From: Paenibacillus sp. 32O-W | GTDB taxonomy: Bacteria > Bacillota > Bacilli > Paenibacillales > NBRC-103111 | Assembly: GCF_007679495.1 (NCBI RefSeq) | Contig: NZ_VEGP01000063.1 | Span: forward strand, 1-36,304 | Direction: 5' to 3' | Length of the DNA stretch: 36,304 nt | In this document: positions 32,285-36,304 of the stretch, in pieces | Layout of the letters: every line of letters begins with the position of its first letter | How positions within the stretch are numbered: the first letter of the stretch is position 1 | Program-made: the position numbers and the translations under genes | The notes under the pieces: generated by a model | The model's input: the letters and a program-made list of their open reading frames with translations, nothing else | Database searches by the model: none | What the model was told of the DNA's origin: nothing

Positions 32285-33196
32285 ATGAAGGCAGCGGCTT
32301 TTCATTCCTTCGGCCCTCCGGAGGTTCTGCAGCTTGTGGATTTAGAGGCGCCGCATGCGGGTCCCGGCCAGGTCCGGGTTCACGTTAAGGCGGCTGGCGT
32401 GCAGCCATTCGATACTGCGGTGCGAACCGGCTGGCAGCCACCGGGCGCCTCCGTGAAGTTCCCGCAGATTCCGGGCAATGAATTCGCGGGTGTGGTGGAT
32501 CAAACCGGGGAGGGGGTCAGCGGCTTCTCCATCGGTGATGAAGTGCTGGGCTACCGGATATTGGGATGCTATGCCGAATATGTCGTCGTCCCTGCCGATC
32601 AGCTCGTCCTCAAGCCGCAGGGCATGCCCTGGGAGGAAGCCGCCGTCCTGTCCGCCTCCGGCCAGACCGCGTATACAGCGCTGCGGGAGCTTGAAGTGGG
32701 GCCGGGCGACACGGTACTGATTCATGCGGCGGCAGGCGGAGTAGGTACTATGGCGGTGCAGCTGGCCAAGGCCTGGGGCGCGACCGTGATCGGCACCGCC
32801 AGTGAGCGCAACCACGACTATCTCCGCTCGCTGGGCGCGATTCCCGTCACCTATGGTGACGGTCTGGTCGCCAGGGTGCGGGCGCTGGCACCGGACGGAG
32901 TGGATGCGGCCTTCGATGCCATCGGAGGCGAGGCGCTCCATGCATCGGTGGAGCTGGTGCACAGCAAGGACCGCATCGGCACGATTGTCGACCATGCCCT
33001 TGCGGAGCGGCTGGGCGTGCGCGGCATTCGCAGCCAGCGGTCTGCTGCACGGCTGGCCGAGCTTGTCGGCCTGTATGTTCAAGGCAAGCTGTTTGTCCAT
33101 GTCTCAGGCAAATATCCGCTGCATCAGGCCGCTGCTGCTCACCGGCAGGTTGAGAGCGGCCACGTTCGCGGGAAGATAGTCCTGACGATCGGCTAG
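32285..33196 (+). CDS. NADPH-dependent quinone-oxidoreductase-like MDR protein
   Basis: The 303-residue protein is a zinc-free medium-chain dehydrogenase/reductase. The N-terminal GroES-like part (MKAAAFHSFGPPEVLQLVDL, then GVQPFDTAVRTG, IPGNEFAGVV) precedes a Rossmann domain with HAAAGGVGTMAVQLAKAWGA. The structural-zinc cysteines of true alcohol dehydrogenases are absent. It probably reduces quinones or enones with NADPH in the cytoplasm. GAGGGAGGGG precedes the ATG. Third codon positions are visibly richer in G and C than in adjacent genes, a hint of recent transfer. It appears to be a single-gene unit with a terminator at 33332. Confidence 0.88.
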   Translation: MKAAAFHSFGPPEVLQLVDLEAPHAGPGQVRVHVKAAGVQPFDTAVRTGWQPPGASVKFPQIPGNEFAGVVDQTGEGVSGFSIGDEVLGYRILGCYAEYVVVPADQLVLKPQGMPWEEAAVLSASGQTAYTALRELEVGPGDTVLIHAAAGGVGTMAVQLAKAWGATVIGTASERNHDYLRSLGAIPVTYGDGLVARVRALAPDGVDAAFDAIGGEALHASVELVHSKDRIGTIVDHALAERLGVRGIRSQRSAARLAELVGLYVQGKLFVHVSGKYPLHQAAAAHRQVESGHVRGKIVLTIG

Positions 33197-33331
33197 AGGG
33201 GATGGGCAGCGGTTTTGGGGGCTCTCGCTTGTCAAACAAACGGTAGAGATGCACGACGAAACGGTCTCTGCAGGCCAAAGGGTTACGATAACCGTTGGTT
33301 TCCCGGGAAAGGCACGCGTCATGGATCGTCC

Positions 33332-33379
33332 AAAAGAAGACGTTTCCTGCACTTTAGAGCAGGAGCGTTTTCTTTTTTT
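33332..33379 (+). terminator. Rho-independent terminator after the oxidoreductase gene
   Basis: AAAAGAAGACG and TTTCCTGC (33332-33350) pair with GCAGGA and GCGTTTTCTTTT (33359-33377) around ACTTTAGA with a small internal mismatch, ending in a T run. It lies 136 bases past the stop. The rest of the 33197-33540 gap holds no clear gene; it must contain the promoter of the carboxypeptidase. Confidence 0.75.
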
Positions 33380-33540
33380 CGTGTCGGTTTGAATTTGCAT
33401 GCTTGTTTTGATATCATTTTTCAAAAAGTTAATGTTTCCGATATATTTCGAGGATGAACGGCAAATGGTTTTCTTGATGGAATGGAGAGCTCTATTTGTT
33501 AACGTTATCTACGTTTAAGATAAAGAAAAGGAAGAAAGCA

Positions 33541-34743
33541 ATGAAACCTATTTTCTATGCCCTGATTCTTTTATTATTAATGCCGTTAATGACCCCTTTC
33601 CAAAATACAGCATACGCCATGGAAGAAGAGAAGCCTGTAACGCTTCATAGTGAAGCGGCTATTTTAATAGACGGAACTACCGGCCAGGTCTTGTATGAGA
33701 AAGACAGCGACCGTCCGATGTACCCGGCGAGCATCACGAAAATCGTCACCGGTATTATCGCTTTGGAGAACGGGAATTTGGAGGATATGGTAACGGTTAG
33801 CGAAGCAGCCCGCAATGTAGAAGGGACCCGGGTATACTTGCTGGAAGGAGAGCAGGTTCCGCTATTGAAACTGGTGCAGGGAATGCTGATCAATTCAGGC
33901 AATGATGCCGCTACCGCGATAGCGGAATATTTTGACGGCAGCGAAGCGAAGTTTGCCGAACGGATGAACGAGTTTGTCCGCGACAAGATTGGGGTTACGA
34001 ACACCACCTTCCAAAATCCGCACGGCCTGTTCAATGAAAATCACCAAACGACCGCACGCGACATGGCGCTAATTACGCAGTATGCCATGCAAAATCCGCA
34101 GTTTCGCTCCATAGTTGGAACGAAGGAGCTGGGGTGGAACGGGGAAGGCTGGAAAACGACCATTTACAATCATAACAAGCTTCTATGGCGGTATGAGGGA
34201 ACCACTGGAGTGAAGAACGGATATGTGGACGAGTCCGGCCATACATTAGTAGCCTCCGTTAAGAGAGGGGACTCCGAATGGATTGCCGTAACCTTGAAAG
34301 CCGCTTCATCCGAATTCGCCTATAGCGATATGGAAGCCTTGTTCAATTACGGCTTTGAACAATTCCGGACAAACCGGGTTGTCTTGAATCCTTCCCTCTT
34401 CCAGACTTATCTGGACCGCTATGTCATTCCGGAGGAGCTGGTCTTCACAAGCAGGAAGGATGAAAATTTCGTTATCCAAATCAACGATGCCTCGGGACAA
34501 ATGGTCGTATCAAGCCTGGAAGGACAGAACCTGTATACCGAAGATTTGGAGCCGATCGCTGCGGCAGCTTCCAGGAATAGGAGTTCCGAGAAGCAGCAGG
34601 AGGATAACCCGGAAGGCGCCTCGATAGAGAAAAAGGCGGTTCCCTACAAGCTTGGCACCGGCACCACCTTTGTCCTAACCATTTTCATCACACTCGTATT
34701 CCTGATCTTGAGGAAAAGAATAAAGAGAAAAAATGCTCTATAG
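33541..34743 (+). CDS. D-alanyl-D-alanine carboxypeptidase (DacF/PBP5 type)
   Basis: The 400-residue protein has a signal peptide (MKPIFYALILLLLMPLM, cleaved after AYA near residue 26) and a serine peptidase S11 domain. Ser64 and Lys67 form SITK, SGN lies at 119-121, and the third motif reads KNG (225-227) in TTGVKNGYVDESGHTL where most members have KTG. A second domain (about 275-345) follows. The C-terminus is a true membrane helix plus basic tail (FVLTIFITLVFLILRKRIKR) in place of the usual amphipathic helix. It trims the terminal D-Ala of peptidoglycan stems outside the membrane. The ATG at 33541 has AAGGAAG before it. A TTG at 33496 with GGAGAG is a possible longer start that would lengthen the basic n-region. 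Confidence 0.88.
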   Translation: MKPIFYALILLLLMPLMTPFQNTAYAMEEEKPVTLHSEAAILIDGTTGQVLYEKDSDRPMYPASITKIVTGIIALENGNLEDMVTVSEAARNVEGTRVYLLEGEQVPLLKLVQGMLINSGNDAATAIAEYFDGSEAKFAERMNEFVRDKIGVTNTTFQNPHGLFNENHQTTARDMALITQYAMQNPQFRSIVGTKELGWNGEGWKTTIYNHNKLLWRYEGTTGVKNGYVDESGHTLVASVKRGDSEWIAVTLKAASSEFAYSDMEALFNYGFEQFRTNRVVLNPSLFQTYLDRYVIPEELVFTSRKDENFVIQINDASGQMVVSSLEGQNLYTEDLEPIAAAASRNRSSEKQQEDNPEGASIEKKAVPYKLGTGTTFVLTIFITLVFLILRKRIKRKNAL

Positions 34744-34761
34744 TCCGTGTTTTCGATAGCT

Positions 34762-34798
34762 GCAGCGAACTCTTGCAAAAGGGGGAGGCTGCTTTTTT
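34762..34798 (+). terminator. Rho-independent terminator after the carboxypeptidase
   Basis: GCAGC (34762-34766) pairs with GCTGC (34788-34792), and an inner CTCTT-GCAA-AAGGG hairpin (34770-34783) sits above an internal loop, followed by six Ts. Confidence 0.6.
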
Positions 34799-34946
34799 AT
34801 TTCTCAAAAAAAATAGAACAGCATCATGTCAATTTATGGTATGTTAAACTCATCGGTGGCGAAATAGCGGTTTCACAGACACAGGAGTCCCTTTGATTTG
34901 TTATTTTCGTCATTCGCAAATCCTCTTGGCATGGAGTGATAAAAAA

Positions 34947-35801
34947 ATGAATTTGAGCGAGCTTGCCAAACAAGTGGAGACAGGGAAGTTCAAGCAGCAT
35001 CTGGAAAAGCATTTTCCGGAAGATGTGGCTATACGTTTGGGCGGGATGACCGCTGCGGAGATCGAGAGGGAATTCAAGCAAGTAATCCAAGTTCCCATCC
35101 GGTTATCCGGGGAAATGGGCCATGAGCTGTTTGAATTATTTTACACGGCCTCGTGGTTTAATCTGTTTGACCGATTGCAGGTACCTGCCGATGGTATGCT
35201 TTTTGAAATCGCTGCGGGGGACACGGTTTATATTCCTAAAGCATTGGATGCCTATTCCAGTGTCGCGAAATATGTTACCGCTAATCTAAACAAGGAATTA
35301 TCCGAAAATTTTATGAGGAAGACGGCAAGCTTACGGATCGACATTCGGGTAATCCAGGATGATGGCATTCATATTTTGGATTATTATCCGGAAGGATCCT
35401 TCGATGTTGTATCCCTTCACCATGCCGTCAATGATATTATTCAGACGATCATAGCAAACCAAGAGGGAATCGATACAGTAAATAGCAATTGGTGGACGAT
35501 AGAGCCTCAGATGCTGCAAGCCGTGATGGCCTATCACAATCGGGGGGAACTAAAAAATGCGGCATACGGGGGCTTTATCGGCATCATCGAGACTTTGGGG
35601 AAATTGTTAAAGCCGGGAGGGTACATGATTTTCGATAATTGTACGCATGAAGGTTACGAAAAACTGGGTTATTCCTCGGAATTTCACAGCGCCTACATTC
35701 AGCTGGCCAGGGAATGGATACAGGAAGCGAATCTGGGATTGGAAGAAGTAAAGTTGGAGGCATACGACAGCAAGTGGTGGATGGTTTTGCGCAAATTGTG
35801 A
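34947..35801 (+). CDS. SAM-dependent methyltransferase-like protein
   Basis: The 284-residue protein shows the outline of a class I methyltransferase. MLFEIAAGDTVYIPKAL (84-100) is at the motif I place, though with an altered glycine loop. EGSFDVVSLHHAVND (149-163) is at motif IV, and LGKLLKPGGYMIFDN (217-231) is the usual post-IV strand. The first 75 residues are helical and not recognised. The weakened SAM loop means activity is not assured, and no substrate can be named. The ATG at 34947 follows GGAGTGA; an upstream in-frame ATG at 34893 lacks a binding site. It is preceded by the carboxypeptidase terminator, so it is transcribed separately. Confidence 0.65.
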   Translation: MNLSELAKQVETGKFKQHLEKHFPEDVAIRLGGMTAAEIEREFKQVIQVPIRLSGEMGHELFELFYTASWFNLFDRLQVPADGMLFEIAAGDTVYIPKALDAYSSVAKYVTANLNKELSENFMRKTASLRIDIRVIQDDGIHILDYYPEGSFDVVSLHHAVNDIIQTIIANQEGIDTVNSNWWTIEPQMLQAVMAYHNRGELKNAAYGGFIGIIETLGKLLKPGGYMIFDNCTHEGYEKLGYSSEFHSAYIQLAREWIQEANLGLEEVKLEAYDSKWWMVLRKL

Positions 35802-36304
35802 AGAAGAGAATGGAATATTCCGGACGTTTACACGCATAGAAGGGCTCTTGCAGGCGAGGAATGTCCGGAAGGGAGGAAACAAGACACATTTGAACATGTC
35901 GGAAATATTTTGCAATACATATTGGACCGGCATGGCGGCCGTATGGATGAACTACGAAGGTCCTAGAATTAACTGGATTAAGGGATTAATAGATTTTATA
36001 CAGCAAATTCGCTGCAATGAAGTAATGGATAGATGACCTGAGAAAAGATCGCTGCCATTAGAAGCGGAGACGGGTCATAAGAAAAGTCCAGCGGTAAGAT
36101 GTCAAGCCCCTGATTCATGAGAATTGGAAATTTACTTTAAGGAACAGGTCAATGAGTCAGGAAAAAAGACAACACCAAACTAAACCCAGTTCAAAAATCG
36201 AGTTTTTACCAGATTTTAACTGGGAATCGTGAAGGACTTTGGCAAAGAGAGACGTTACACCTTCGCGCTATTCACCTTCCTTCGAGGCGTGTAAAGTTGG
36301 TCGT
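35802..36304. other. Right-edge region without a clear gene
   Basis: Directly after the methyltransferase stop the same frame stays open for 55 codons with protein-like content (EECPEGRKQDTFEHVGNILQ, then YILDRHGGRMDELRRS) to a TAG near 35977, but has no ATG start. A competing frame has ATG at 35896 (MSEIFCNTYWTG...) without a well-placed binding site. From 36037 on I see no gene. CCCAGTT (36185-36191) and AACTGGG (36218-36224) form an inverted repeat around an AT-rich core with AAAAATCGAGTTTTT. Confidence 0.4.

Noticed and set aside
33249-33392. Short frame from ATG at 33249
   Set aside because: It runs straight through the terminator hairpin and has no binding site or recognisable content.
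1-36304. CRISPR arrays, tRNA or rRNA genes, prophage
   Set aside because: None seen. The only regular array (12061-12201) has adjoining units without spacers, and no phage structural genes occur.

Overview
The window looks like a chromosomal segment of a low-to-mid GC Firmicute, most likely Paenibacillus or a close relative. Signs of this are strong GGAGG-type ribosome binding sites, frequent GTG/TTG starts, two solute-binding proteins with several carbohydrate permeases but no ATPase gene, a DUF5696 protein beside an NHL/Yip1 protein, and dispersed palindromic intergenic repeats. The genus is inferred from gene content; no search was run.

Layout. 1-700 is debris: the right end of an IS200/IS605-like element, a palindromic repeat and a broken SDR fragment. 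735-1184 is a small lipoprotein on the minus strand. 1521-3857 is a two-gene operon: a BAAT-type acyl-thioester hydrolase, then a helix-turn-helix domain fused to a shortened F1-ATPase beta-like protein whose P-loop has lost its lysine. 4002-4736 is an OmpR-type winged-helix regulator with a degenerate receiver. 4928-6151 is a thioredoxin reductase with a small glutaredoxin-like protein.

6652-19820 is a 13 kb carbohydrate-uptake-like locus. It holds a lipoprotein binding protein, a 992-residue secreted binding protein with two extra beta-sandwich modules, one permease pair, an NHL-TPR-Yip1 membrane protein, a membrane-anchored DUF5696 protein with glycosidase-like features, and a second permease pair. 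A cre-like site lies upstream of it. No ATPase, cytoplasmic catabolic enzyme or dedicated regulator is present, so a shared MsmX-type ATPase is expected elsewhere. A 35-36 bp tandem repeat and a palindromic repeat sit inside the locus.

19890-24005 is a thiamine-salvage operon (TPP riboswitch, tenA, thiD, thiM, thiE) followed by an AHL-lactonase-like metallo-hydrolase. 24078-26267 is a divergent MerR/TipAS regulator and MFS efflux pair with a textbook 19-bp-spacer MerR operator. 26420-27669 has two tiny ORFs ahead of an Rsm22-type iron-sulfur rRNA methyltransferase homologue. 27917-30089 holds DUF1697, a class I aminotransferase and a small unknown protein. 30594-31951 is a pair of divergent genes (LysR and 14-TM MFS), both 5'-truncated at one junction, which looks like a single deletion. 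32285-35801 holds an NADPH:quinone-type oxidoreductase, a DacF-like carboxypeptidase with an altered KTG motif, and a SAM-methyltransferase-like protein. The right edge is non-coding or degenerate.

The two items most likely to be undescribed are the HTH/AtpD-like fusion (2808-3857) and the interleaved dual-transporter/NHL-Yip1/DUF5696 locus (6652-19820).
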